This document shows positions 12,442-24,649 of a DNA stretch of 64,000 nucleotides, piece after piece. The translations under genes were made by a program, and so were the position numbers. This stretch comes from Calycina herbarum (Eukaryota; Ascomycota; Leotiomycetes; Helotiales; Pezizellaceae), in the NCBI GenBank assembly GCA_001414485.1, contig LLEY01000003.1:372001-436000 (forward strand). Direction: 5' to 3'. A model generated the notes under the pieces. That model did not search any database. It saw nothing but the letters and a program-made list of their open reading frames with translations, and had not been told where the DNA came from. Numbering within the stretch: the first letter of the stretch is position 1; every line of letters begins with the position of its first letter.

Positions 12442-12627
12442 CTAATTAGTGTCGTATACGTAGATTAGAAAAACTAACTATATATATCGCGGTTCTCGGA
12501 ATTATAAGCTTATATATAGTTACGTAGTTATATAAAGTAGACTCCTCTTCGAGAGAGACTTCTTCTACTAGTTATATCTCCGATAATACTACTATAAACT
12601 CTAGGACTTGTAGTATAGTTATAATAA

Positions 12628-12806
12628 CCTTATAACCTCTTTAAATTATAATACTCTTATAATCTTATAACCTCTTTGAATTATAATACCTTTACGACCT
12701 TGTAACTTCTTCGACTTATAATATAACTAATATAACCTTATAACCTCTTCGACTTGTAATATAACCTTATAACCTTATAACTTCTTCGACTTGTAATACT
12801 ACTCTA
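12628..12806. repeat. Minisatellite of about five 35-bp units in the Copia leader
   Basis: Imperfect copies of CCTTATAACCTCTTCGACTT followed by GTAATATAACCTTATAA are repeated about five times between the 5' LTR and the first long coding-like frame. RIP has altered the units differently. A small inverted repeat, CCGCTCTTAGAAAGAGCGG, follows at about 12815. Such repeats in a retrotransposon leader could belong to the packaging or promoter region, but that is speculation. Confidence 0.75.
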
Positions 12807-12959
12807 CTTATAACCGCTCTTAGAAAGAGCGGCTATTATATAAAGATAATTTATCTAATTTTAGTAACTTACAAAAGCACTAAAATAATAAGACAATTTA
12901 CCTGGTTTTAGTAACTTATAAGTACTAAAAACAATATACGTCTATTTACTTAATAATAC

Positions 12960-13460
12960 TAGAACCTCTTTAAAGATATCGTCTACTACTTTAAGTACTT
13001 CCGACGAGTTCTTTGAAACTCTCGATAATACTATCGACACTATAACACTACTACTATAGTAGGTTGAAGATAAGAAGGCCACGGCTTATATAAGTATAAA
13101 GTTAGAGAAATACGACGTCGATAATATAGATAACGATTATCTATAGAAAGTATACTATATAAACTTTGATAATTAGCCTAAATCAAAGTTCGTAGATATA
13201 GTAAGAAACACTCTTATTATAATATATAAGCTACTACGTAATAGAGACGTATAAGTAGAGATAGATAGATATAAGGCACTTATACTAAGAGTACTCTATA
13301 ATACGGCTTAAGAGGTTAACTAAATAGAATAGACTATTAAGAAGCTAAGATAATAAGTTATTAAGAATCGAACTAAGTTAAAAGAGATAGCTATAAGATA
13401 TATATATATTAAAGCTTACTCTAACCGATTTCTAGAGATTAGTTAAGAAACTATAGTATA
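12960..13460 (+). pseudogene. Copia 5' coding remnant before the Gypsy-C insertion
   Basis: With RIP stops read as Gln, the plus strand gives a continuous hydrophilic frame that includes a segment LEKYDVDNIDNDYLQ and a Lys/Gln-rich helical stretch near 13340. It is broken at 13460 by Gypsy-C after a GTATA target and continues at 26385. It is probably the N-terminal part of the Copia gag-pol polyprotein; I do not recognise a named domain in it. Confidence 0.55.
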
Positions 13461-13643
13461 TATAACAGCCCTCTACAAATACACTAAAAGAGATACTTAT
13501 AGAATAGTACCTGTATTCGAAGAAAACTAAACTAAAGAGAGAAGAGGAGAGTTAGTACGCTCTGTCTCTATTTATATATACTAAGCGAGACTTCGGTAGA
13601 ACCTTAGTACGTGATATAGTCGTATATAACTAGGACTATTACA
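13461..13643 (-). repeat. Gypsy-C 3' LTR
   Basis: 183 bp, the same length as its partner at 26197-26379. It is more RIPed than the partner; for example CTCGGCACGTGATC in the partner reads CTTAGTACGTGATA here. Confidence 0.9.
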
Positions 13644-13659
13644 CCACCCCCTCCTTTAA

Positions 13660-16600
13660 CCGGGCCCTCTCTAACTAAGCTGCTTTGTCTTCCGTAGCTA
13701 TAGAGTCGTTACTCTCTAATTCGCTGTAATTGTCTCTTCCTATCTTATACGCCTCTAGCTACAAAGGAAGAGCCTTTAGAAGCCCGTCAGCTGTTGGATT
13801 CGCTAAATAGAATTCCTTTAACATATATAACGAGTAGGCTACGTAGCGAGCTAGGTGCTAGTTAAGGTCCTTATTATAGCCCTTCTACTTTAATCGGTAG
13901 TAAAGAGACTTCTATCGCGTCTTACTTATAAGTACTTCCTCAACCTTCTATTCTTCTTCTTTGTCGACGATAATCAGTAGAGGTAGCGTACTTACTTATC
14001 TAGGCAGAGAATCGTCTATAGCTTTATATAACTTCTCTAGTATAAAGACAGGATAGACTCTAATAGAGTATAGTAACTAGAGTCTAAAAGCAGAGCTAAC
14101 TTCTTTAAAGATCTTAAAAGGTCTAGCTATCTAGTGGTCTAACTTCTAGCTAGGTCTTTACGTATTCTAGTCCTTTATAGTAATAAAAACTATATCGTCG
14201 ACTCTAAAGTCTACTTCTTGTCTATGTCTATTCACGTCCTATTCTTTCTTTTCTTAAGCTTTTACTATATTTGCTTAGCCGACGTCTAGTACTTCTTAAA
14301 GAGTCTTTGTAACTGTTATAGCTTCTTCTTATAATAGCCTCTCTTATATAGTCGAGGGTTTAGACGTATACTAGTTAAAAGACGTTCTTAGTAAGTAGCT
14401 CTTTTATAATTCGAACAGGGATATTCTAATAGTACTATAAGATAGTATAAGCTAAGCGTGGTCTATTATTAGAAGTAGCTCTGACTAATTATTCTAGTAG
14501 TAATTTATATAAGGCTGTAAGCGCTGATCTAGGTACTAGTTTATAATTTCGGTTTGTCTGTCTATCTAGGCGTAATTTATAGTCGAAAGTCGAAGCCGGA
14601 CGCTAAGGATTCGCGTAAATTCTCGCTAGAAGACAGAGATAAACTAAGGGCCTCTGTTAGAGATAATACTCTCTAGGATTCCGTGATATTATAATACGTG
14701 CTATAAGTATAGCCTAGCTATCTGCTTAGCTATTACTTCCTTTTAGTATAGAATAGAGATAGATTATTTAGATAATTAGTTAATAACTACGAATACGTTA
14801 TTAAAGCCGTGCTTATTAGCTAGGAAGGATTTAAAGTCTATTACTACGTATTACTATATACGTAATAGAACTAGAAGTAGATATAGATAACTAGGGGTCT
14901 TATCTCTTAGTATATCTGCTCTTTGATATTTATAACAGTTACGTACGTATTATATAATATTAGACTTTATATTTCGCTAGATATATCTTAAGCGAAGGAT
15001 CTAGTAGGTCTTGTCTCGTCTAGGGTAGGCTAGTAGTACTTGGTTATATACTTTATAGATTAGGTCTATCTATAAAGTATCGATATCTAGTACTATTAAG
15101 CAGCCTCGATAAAGTAGTAGGTCTTTCTCTAAGACGTACGGAGAGTCTTCGTCGTTCTCAGCCTATAATTATAAAGCTTAAAGTGTCTTAGCATTCTTAT
15201 TTGCTTTATAGATTCGTTTAGAGAGTATAAGAGACTCCTAGAAGTAATCGTCGTCGACTAGAGCTAGTATAATAGAGCTTATTTCGACCTCGAGGTCTTT
15301 AAGTACTTCTATATCAACTTGTTCTTTCGTTAAGAGTATATAGGTCTAGTATTATTCTTTTAGCTTCTTCTAAGTCTGTAACTCGTCTGTTTTTCGTATT
15401 AAAGCGTCTGCCTTTCTATTCTCTTTTCTAGAACGATATATTACTATAAAGTAGTATTCGGCTAAAGCTTTAGCCTATCTGGCTTAACGTGTAGTAAGCT
15501 GCTTTGTTATTATAAAGTACTCGAGTGCTTTATAGTTAGTATAAATATAAACTTTCTTATACGTGCTTTATAATTCCAGTCTCTATTCTATAAGCGAGCG
15601 TATAATTACAAGTATCTCTTTATTATAAATCTTATAATTATACTTAGCTAAGGATATAACCTTACTAAAGTAAGCTACTAGGTACTATTCGCTGTCTGCT
15701 TACTATTATTATAGTATTCTAGCGATTATTCTATCTAAGACATTAGTCTCGATTATCGTAGAAAGCTCTAAAGAGTAGTAGCAAAGAACTAGTACTATTA
15801 TAAGATATTCTTTTAGCTTCTTAAAAGCGTCCTAGTAGCTTTTGTTAAAGTTAAAGAGTACGTTGTCCTTTGTAAGACGTGTAAGTAGTTTTGTAATAAT
15901 TCTATAATTCTATATAAATCTCTAGTAGAAGTTATAAAAGCCTAGAAAGCTTTAAACGCCTTTTACTATATCTAGTACTTACTAATTCTAGACTACTATA
16001 ACTTTTTCTAGATCTACTTTAATACTATTAGTCCTAATAATAAAGCTAAGATATTTTATCTTCTTAATATTAAATTCGTATTTCTTAATATCTGCTTATA
16101 AGCTAGTATCTTATAGTTACTAGAGGACTTTTTATACGTGTTCCTTATACTCTAATATATTTAAAGAATAGATAAGAATATCGTCTAAGTAAGTAGAGTA
16201 GAAATCGTCTAAATAGTTAAAAAGTACGTTGTTTATATACTACTAGTACATAGATAGTCTATTTATAAGTCTAAAGAGTAGAATCTTATACTTGTATATT
16301 CTATAACGTATATAGAAAGTAGTTAGTTCTTTAGAATTAGAATCTATTTATATACGATAGAAAGCTTAATAGATATCGAGTTTTATAAAGATACGAGCTT
16401 GACTAATATAGGCTAGTGTTTCATCGATAAGAGGAAGTAGATAGTAGTCTTTTTAAGTAAAGTTATTAAGCTTCTAGAAGTCGATATAAAAGTGTAATCT
16501 TCTATCTACCTTCTTAATAAACAGTACTAAAGTAGTAAAAGAGGACTAGCTATACTCTATAAATCCTTTATAAAGGTTGTCTAAGATATATTCCTTTATA

Positions 16601-17399
16601 GTAAGTAGCTCTTTAGTTAATATCTTATATAGTAGAGAATATCTAAGAGTATCTGTTCCTTCTAGCTGTATTTTATAGTTATAATATTAGTAAGATAGTA
16701 GAGTATCTAAAGCTTTCTTTAAGAATACGTCTATAAAATCTACGTACTTCTCTAGAACCTCTAGTATTACTATATAATCCTCTTCTTATCTAGCTATAAT
16801 ACTATTAATCTTATATAAGCTAGTAGTAAATATCTTACTATCTTTCTAAAGTAAATAGTAGTATATTCCTACTACGGATATAGTAGAGATGTTGATTATC
16901 GTAGAAGGTTCTTACTTTAGAAAGAGCTTTCGTTAATAGACTAGGGTAAGTACTTTCTTAGGTAATCTCTTAAGTTCCTGTTTTATAATCTAGTATTATA
17001 CTTATATAGAAGACTAGTAGTTGCTTTCGCAGATCGTAGATACGTATTCTAGATATTCTATTATACTAAGTTCTAGAATAGATCGACTATTCTGTCTCTA
17101 TAATTCGTCTGTTTCTATTATAAGGTTACGAGCGTCTATCTGATTCTGGTAAAAGAGCGTAGGGTTCTTAGAACGAATAGCTTTACACGAGAGAGAGGTA
17201 GGCTGCTAAGTAGAGAAGTAAGGCTTAAGTTCCTCTAGCTAGAGTAACTTTTAATAAGTTATGTCGATATTAATATAAAAGTATTTAAAGAATTTTCAGC
17301 CGAGGATAACGTTGTATAACTCTAGGTCTAGTAGAATAAAGAGTATATTAAAGAATTTATAGCTATCTAATACGTAATTAGAGAGGAGGTAGTAAGTAG
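13660..17399 (-). pseudogene. Gypsy-C pol remnant (protease/RT/RNase H/integrase)
   Basis: On the minus strand, with RIP stops read through, an RT palm appears near 16290-16180 with a QQYINNVLFNYLDDF-like run followed by the YxDD box. Protease-like sequence lies toward 17399, and RNase H and integrase lie between about 15800 and 14600. The C-terminal end approaches the polypurine tract near 13650. I found no chromodomain, unlike Gypsy-A, B and 0. Non-functional: many stops. Confidence 0.75.
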
Positions 17400-17404
17400 C
17401 TTCT

Positions 17405-17831
17405 TATAACGAAACTCAAACGAACTAAACAAAGATAACTAAGTCTCGAAGGTTGGTATACAGGTAAGAAGTACAGATGCGCTAAGTTGTTTACTTAGAA
17501 GTGAACTCGTTACTTATATCAAAGATGTTAAATAAGATAATAAGATTAATAACTAAAGTTAAGTACGAAGCTCCTATCTAGATAATAGACGTGCTAGTAT
17601 ATATAGAACCTTCGTTCCCCCGGGTAGCTAACTCGCTTGTTAAGCTGGCGATCTAACGAGCTGGTTCGCCTAGTAATCTAGCGGTCTATTACGTGATTAA
17701 TATAATGAAATCCTTAGATCGCTTAGCTAACTTAACCGATCCCTATCTACTATAAGAGTATTCCGATAGTGCTTAACCTGTTAAGACGCTGCTTAGTCTT
17801 TACTTATTACGTATATACGTGATTTATAACA
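17405..17831 (-). repeat. Gypsy-B 3' LTR
   Basis: 427 bp in reverse orientation, starting TATAACGAAAC and ending TATAACA, the reverse of TGTTAC...GTTATA. It pairs with 24213-24639 at equal length. Confidence 0.92.
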
Positions 17832-18140
17832 CTATCCCCTTCTTAGCTTAGCGTGTCCCTACGCTTAAGTACGACCTAAGAAATATTATCAGAAGGCTAG
17901 TAGCCTTCTTCTCTTTTTACTATACTACCCGATCGTTTAGTGAAATGTACTAAGTATATTACTCTTAGAAAAGAAATTAACTTATCTAGAATAAAAATAG
18001 CACTCTATACCTAATATTTAAAAGCTGGTTTTATAAATAAATATATCGCTTCTTAAGATAAAAGTCTAAATTACTATAGTTATTATATAAAGAATAGTAA
18101 AACTTATAACATTTATAAGGTAAACCGTATACTAACTATT

Positions 18141-18527
18141 TAAGATTAGGAGTCTATAGATATATAGATCTAATAACTAGAGGATAAGGCCGATAAGGCT
18201 ATAGCGAAAGTCCTCTAGGTTAATAAGCAGAAGAAGCTGCTTTATACCTAGAAGTAGAGAATGATAGTAGCTAGTCTTAACTCTCTTAAGAAGCTAGATA
18301 CTACTAAAGAATTAGAAAGAAAGGAAAAGGAGAAGGAGGAAGAAAAGAAGCGGATAGAAGAAGAGGCTGCTAGGCTAGCCGCCCTTCCTACGCCCGACGT
18401 TTCCGACCCTGCCCTCGCTCTAGGCCTCGACCTAGCCTTTCTTAAGTCCTTTCCTACTAACTACGCGATATAGGTAGACTTAGGTTTCGACAGTAGAACT
18501 CCTGAAGTTCCTCTAAGTACTAGCTAA
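18141..18527 (+). pseudogene. Antisense reading frame in the 3' region of Gypsy-B
   Basis: The plus strand, antisense to the element, reads as one frame with five or more TAG/TAA positions that fit RIPed Gln/Trp codons, ending at TAA 18525-18527. The clearest uninterrupted piece is 18261-18473. Visible features: an amphipathic start (LEDKADKAIAKVL), QKKLLYTQKQRM, then a Lys/Glu coiled-coil stretch (ELERKEKEKEEEKKRI), an Ala/Pro-rich linker, and a C-terminus LAFLKSFPTNYAIQVDLGF. A homologous frame occurs in Gypsy-0 at 42115-41762 with the same ending. The 5' end is not defined. The segment is richer in GC than its surroundings. The protein family is not recognised; it overlaps or abuts the end of pol on the opposite strand. 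Confidence 0.72.
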
Positions 18528-18539
18528 TGTTTTTTCTAG

Positions 18540-21500
18540 GTTCCTAAGTGTTTTCTAAATATAGGTAATCTAACTATTTTATTAAATACTTAACCTATCT
18601 TCTAATAAGTCTATAGTTAAGAATCCTCTTAACTTTATACTTAGCGTTTAGGTTTACTAGTTGAATTTCTATAAATAAGGCTAGTAGTGCTTCTAATAGT
18701 ACTAGTTCGAGTAAGGATATATAGAATACTAGGTAGATATTTATTATCTTTAGTAATACTAATTTATAATTTAAAGGTCTCTTAACTTATTTAATTTTAA
18801 ATAGTCTAAGTTTTTTATAATCTAGTTTATTACTTAGTCTTTTTATGTCGATGTTCTTTTATACTAAGTAGACTTTATCTCTCTCTTTTAGTATTAGCTC
18901 CTAACTACGTCGTTTATTATAGTAGTATACGTTTCTTTCTACTATAAATTACAGGTCCTCTATAAGTTCCTTATATAGACTCTTGATTTTTAAGACTTAA
19001 ACATAAGCAAGTTAGTTATTAATAGTTGTAGATAGTAGTTCTTAATACGTTATTAATTTATACCTAAAATTAGTATAGAATAGTATAATAAGTATTATTT
19101 CTATTATTAAACTATTATAAGTAAACTATACTAAAGGCAGCAGTTCTACCTAGTTATTCTATTAGTAGTTTATATAATAATAAAGGTATATTTTAACTAC
19201 TTAATTTATCTGTTTATTTCCTTTATTTATTTAAGAGTAGAAAGCTATAGAGAGCTTTCTTTTTATACCTAATTGTTTTATAAGAGTAATCTAAAATTTC
19301 AAGGTAAAGAGCTTATCTCTATCTAAGAGTATTTTTTTAGGTAGTCTATATCTTAAGACTACTTCTCTAAGGAATGCGAATACTAATTCCTTAGCTATAC
19401 TTAACTCTATATATACTATAAGAATTATATACTTTATAAGTTATTCTATAATAACTAGGATTATATTATATTTAACTCCTATTATTAAATCTTTAGATTT
19501 TAGTAATTTAATAATAAAATCTATAAATATTAATTTCTAAGGTACCTATAGTATTAGAGTAGTGTTTATCTATCTATAAGGAGTATAGTAGGAAGCCTTA
19601 TTCCTAGTATAGGTATTATATTCTACTATCACTTCCTTAACTATCGTAGATAACCGATTAATATAGTAGTATTATCTTATCCTTTAGAGGGTTCTACGAA
19701 TTCCTTAGTAACTATAAGCGGGTATAGTATAGTATTCTTATATAAACTTCTTTATATATAAGCTAGGGACCTATAACTTCTCTTTTATATATTAGTTATA
19801 ACCCTTATATATATTCTAAATTTTATCTATCTAGATATTATTTATTACTACTATCTTATATATAGTAGGTACTAAGTCTCTATTCTTAAGAGTTTTTAAG
19901 ATTATAATCTTCTTATACTTCTTATTTCTCTTATATCTAGGTTTTTAGCTAAGAGTATTAGCCCGAGTATTTAACGTTCTCTTTATATATTAAATAATAA
20001 TGTTAAATTCTTCTAATATCTCTAACTATTTAGCTAATTATCTAGTCGTAAGTTCCTTAGTAGTTGTAAATGTCTTAAGGTTCTCGTAGTTAGATAAAAC
20101 TATAACTAGGTATTTTACTAACTATAAATAAATTCTCTAGTATTCTAAAGCTAATACTATAGTAAGTAATTCCTTATCGAATATACTATAGTTTTATTAT
20201 ACTAGGTTAAATGTTTTAGAATAATATATAACTAGTATAAGTTTTTCCTTTTTGTTTAGTTATAGGTAAATCGTATCTATAGATATATCTAAGGCATCCG
20301 TTTTAATCGTACTTAGCTTTTCTATATCGAAGTTATATAGGATAGGTTCTTCTATAAACCTTGCTTTTTTTTTAAAAAGCATCCTTAGCTTATTTATTTT
20401 AAATGAATTTAATAGCTTTCTTAATTAGTACTGTTATTAGTTTAACAATCTTCGTATAATCTTATATAAAAGAATAGCAAAAGTTTATAAATCTAAGGAA
20501 GGACTGTATATCTTTTATATTTTCTAGTAATTTCTAATTTAAGACGTCTTAGATCTTTACTAGATCTATTTCTATTTTTCCTAGGCTAAATACCTATCTT
20601 AGGAAAAGTGTCTAAGTTACTTTAAACTTGTATTTTAAAAGTTTTAACTAAGAGTTTACTTTTATAAGTTGTTATAAAACTTCTTTAATATATCTCTTAT
20701 ATTCTTCTTCTTTTTCTAAGAAGATTAAGATATTATTTAGGTAATAAATTACTATTACTCTTAGAAGATCTCTTAAAATGTTATTATTTTATCTCTAATA
20801 TATAGCTAGTATATTATATAGTCTAAATAGTATAACTATGTATTTATAAAGGTCTAATAGTAAAGTAAATACTATCTTCTATTTATCTCTGGCTTTTATT
20901 TATATAAGTCTATAAGCGTTTTATTAATCTAGTTTTATAAACTATACTACTTTGCCTAACTTGTCTTATAAGTATTAGCTAGGTAGTAGCGGATAAGCGT
21001 TCTTAACTATAGCGTGATTTACTTCTTAGTAATTAATATATACCCTTCTATCTAGATTGTCTTTCTTCTTAATAATAAGCATGTTTAAGGTAATTAGTAA
21101 CTTAGATCTTCTAATATATCCTTTCTTAATACCTTCCTTTATATAACTTTCTATTCTCTATAGGCTTTTCTAGTTATATAACCGAAGCTTCTACTTTAAG
21201 AGGTAATAACCCTCTTTTAATTTAATCTTATAATCCTATAAGCAATGTTCTAGCAAGGCTTACAAGTCTTCTAGGTTTTTAAACAAAGCCTTGAATTCTC
21301 TATACTATATAGGTATTTCGTTATCAGCTTTCTTACTAACCTATGAAGGACCTTAGGCAAGGTGTCCTAGTACTTTAGAAGAGGTAGCGCTAACCTCGTT
21401 CTAGCCTTAAAGTTATAAACGCGATTTCTTATATTTATATCGACTAAAAGTTATTTTCCTAGCTTTCTAGTTGATTTCTAGATTATGTTCTTAAATCTAT

Positions 21501-24200
21501 AGTATACTAAGTATTACTTCCTTATTTCTTATTTTAATAATATCGAATTATATATTTAAATAGTATTCTTTAATATTAATTCTTATTAGAATAGTTTACT
21601 AATTAATAATTCTGTTTTAGTATATAATATCTATTCTATCGACCACTTCTAGTTAATATAGTCTTATTTCCTTAATTAGGACGTTTAGCTTCTCTTAAGC
21701 TATTAGGGAAATAAAGTTACCTGTTACTCTTGAGTCTATTATAACTTATAACTTCTTTCCTTCTATTTCTATAGTTATTACTAACTGTCTTTCTCTTAAA
21801 GTAGCGTCTAACTTTACTTTAATATATTAGACTTTGAAAGATCGATTTTCTTGATTATAATTCTTTCTCTTCTTATCTTTATACTATAGAAAGAATCTTA
21901 CTCTTTCCTTATTAGTATATACTATCTTATATACTAATCTATGTTTTATAATTCTTATAGTCTTAGGAATTTCCTCTATAAATTGCTTTAGTATTTATTT
22001 ATAGTTATACTAGGTCTATTTATAACTAGTTTCTAAAATAGCTTCTATAGACTATAGTTCTCCTATACGTAGATAATCTAAAGTAGCCTCTAGTATACTT
22101 ATCTCTGGTTTTATATAGTAAACCTTAAATATATAGTCTCTTGAATTCTTTTCCTTAACAGCTCTAATCTAGGACTAAGGAAAGAATACTACTCCTTCTT
22201 TATTTAATAATACTACTTTGTATATCTAATAATATTCTACTATTCTAGTAGGCTCTAGTAATATTCCTTCGAATCGCTTCTATAATAACTAGTCTAAAGT
22301 TAGACTTAGTTTATATTATATCTATTATACTATTATTTCCTAAACTGTTTCTATAAACTATAGTTCTCTTACTAATAGATAGTATATTTCTTTTAGTTCT
22401 ATCTTAGCCTATCTAGTTATATTAAATTCCCTTTACTTCTAGAATAATATACTAAATAGTTATTATAAGTTATATTTTCTTAATACTAACCTATTATTCC
22501 TAATTAATATAACTACGATATATTGCTTAAATTCCTCTAGTATAACATCTTTAGGCAGTGTTCTAAGGAAAGGAGTTTTAATTCGTCTCTTAAATCCTAT
22601 TAGAACTTACTATATCTATATACTAATTTTATCTAATATATTATATATTTTCTATATATCCTTTACTTTAGGGTAGCTAGATTTTTTAATTAGTTAGCGT
22701 TTCTATTCTAGTTCCTTTTCCTTAATAGTTTTTCTTCTAGTAATTAAGCTAACTAGAGTTATTGTTTTAGAGTTATTACTTATAACTATATATATTATTA
22801 AGATAGTTAGGTTAACTCTTTATATTATATAAGGACTCTAGAAATCTAGTTTCTAATTATCGATATATATCTATCAATTTCCTTATTTAAAGGTTCTAAG
22901 GAAAGCCTAAGTTTTTCTAACTTTAGGATCTTTATTTTTTATCTCTTTTTCTAAACTAGAAGATAAGTCTAATATCTTTAAAGAACTAGTTAATAGTAGT
23001 AATTCGTATTCCTCTTAAAAAGGTTACTTAGATTCTATTACTAATTATATATTATAATATTCCTTAAGAAGGGGATCCCTATTATTATTAATATCTTATA
23101 TACTACTAATTCCTTTATTATTTTCAATCTAGGTTCTATATCCTCGTACTTTAAGCTCCTTATCTATAAGTTTAATATAATTAATTAAAGCTACTTATTA
23201 TTAAATAGTAGTATTAATTTATTTCTTTCCCTTAGAGTCTTTCTTCTTACTATACTTATTTGCTTTATAACCTAGTTAGCTATAATTATAATATAAGTTC
23301 TATTTATATTAATAATTTCGCTCTTCCTAAGAAAGTCCTCCTTTCTTTAGAAAGGTTTTCTTCTATGTAGCGTTTACCTCCTTACTATGTTTATTAGTAT
23401 AAGAGTACTTCTACTTTCCTAACCCTTTGTTCTTTTCTCTATACTTAGAGTTACTCTTTCTAAATTTATATAGACGGTTATCTAGTTAGACAACCTCCTT
23501 AATTATTCTTATAATAGTTAAGAATTATATATTCTACTTAGCTATTTCCTTATAGATATGTATTTTCAATCCTCTATAGAAGAGTTCTATAAGAGTAATA
23601 GCATCCTATCCTAACTTCGTTCTATAATATTAAAATTTATTAGCGTAATCTATTACTAATCTAGTCTAGTATAATTCTAAAAGCTTATATATAGCTGTTT
23701 AGATTATATTAAAGTCTCTAAAGACTTTCCTAATAGTTGCTTTAAATCCTCTCTAAGATTTAAATATAATCTTAGTTAATTCTATCTTTCCGTCTTTATC
23801 CTTATTTTTAAAGAAGTCCTCTAAGTATAGCTAAGCCTATTCTAATGCTAATCTCCTAAGATAGGAGATAGTAAAGATAGTTCGTAAGTTATAATTGCCT
23901 TCGAACTTATTAGAGTTGAAGTTAAAGTAGATGTCTATTTAGAGAAGGAATAAGTCGAGTTTCTTTCGCTTTCTATAATACGTATCTAGTATCTTAACTT
24001 TGATAGATTTAAGTGCTTCGACCTTATAGGGCTCGGGGGCGTCTAGTATACTAACATTGTCGTCGTTCCTAGTTAACTGTATACTAGTAGGTATTCTTCT
24101 AGTTATACTTCTAGATGTTCCTACGACGTTGACTCGACTAATATTTAGACTAGCTGCTGCGGCGAGGGTTGCTAGGGCTATAGCGACTGAACTTCTAAGT
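18540..24200 (-). pseudogene. Gypsy-B gag-pol remnant
   Basis: Minus-strand gag, protease, RT, RNase H, integrase and chromodomain can be followed end to end when TAG/TAA are read as Gln/Trp. The chromodomain near 18690-18590 shows YKVKRILNYRLI..QVKYLIKQLDY, which fits the EYEVE.IL....YLIKW..Y pattern of chromovirus integrase tails; the expected Trp positions have become Gln or stop. Zinc-knuckle cysteines of gag (near 23270) are mostly mutated to Tyr, a typical RIP outcome. Confidence 0.82.
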
Positions 24201-24212
24201 AGGTGTTTAAAG

Positions 24213-24639
24213 TATAATAAAACTTAAACGAACTAAACAAAGATAACTAAGTCTCGAAGGTTAGTATATAGGTAAGAAGTATAGATGTGCTAGGTTATTT
24301 ACTTAGAAGTGAACTCGTTACTTATATTAAAGATGTTAAATAAGATAATAAGATTAATAACTAAAGTTGAGTACGAAGCTCCTATCTAGATAGTAGACGT
24401 GCTAGTATATATAGAACCTTCGTTTCCCCGGGTAGCTAACTCGCTCGTCGAGCTAGCGATCTAACGAGCTAGTTCGCCTAGCGATCCAGCGGTCCGTTAC
24501 GTAATCAACATAATGAAATCCTTGGATCGCTTAGCTAACCTAACCGATCCCTATCTACTATAAGAGTATTCCGATAGTGCTTAACCTGTTAGGACGCCGC
24601 CTGGTCTTTACTTATTACGTATATACGTGATTCGTAACA
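24213..24639 (-). repeat. Gypsy-B 5' LTR
   Basis: 427 bp in reverse orientation, ending GATTCGTAACA, so the element begins TGTTACGAATC. It is less RIPed than the partner at 17405 in its U3 part. Confidence 0.92.
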
Positions 24640-24649
24640 CTTCTCTACT

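Larger units (their letters stand above)
17405..24639 (-). mobile_element. Gypsy-B, full-length chromodomain Gypsy element with an antisense frame
   Basis: The only uninterrupted long element in the nest: 7235 bp, LTRs both 427 bp at 17405-17831 and 24213-24639, with CTTCT at 17400-17404 and 24640-24644. On the minus strand, gag starts just below 24210 (LDLF.L-type gag near 23940), then protease (about 21650), RT (YLNN, a RIPed YLDD, near 20740), RNase H, integrase (about 20000-19000) and a chromodomain at about 18690-18590 (KYKVKRILNYRLI). The polypurine tract GAAGGGGATAG is at 17832-17842. The U3 half of its LTR is unlike that of Gypsy-A, although R/U5 matches. The 0.6 kb between chromodomain and 3' LTR is coding-like on the opposite strand (see 18141-18527). 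Confidence 0.93.

Noticed and set aside
18261..18473. Host gene inserted in the nest
   Set aside because: A homologous frame lies at the same position and orientation in Gypsy-0, so it belongs to the retroelement family rather than being an isolated host gene.
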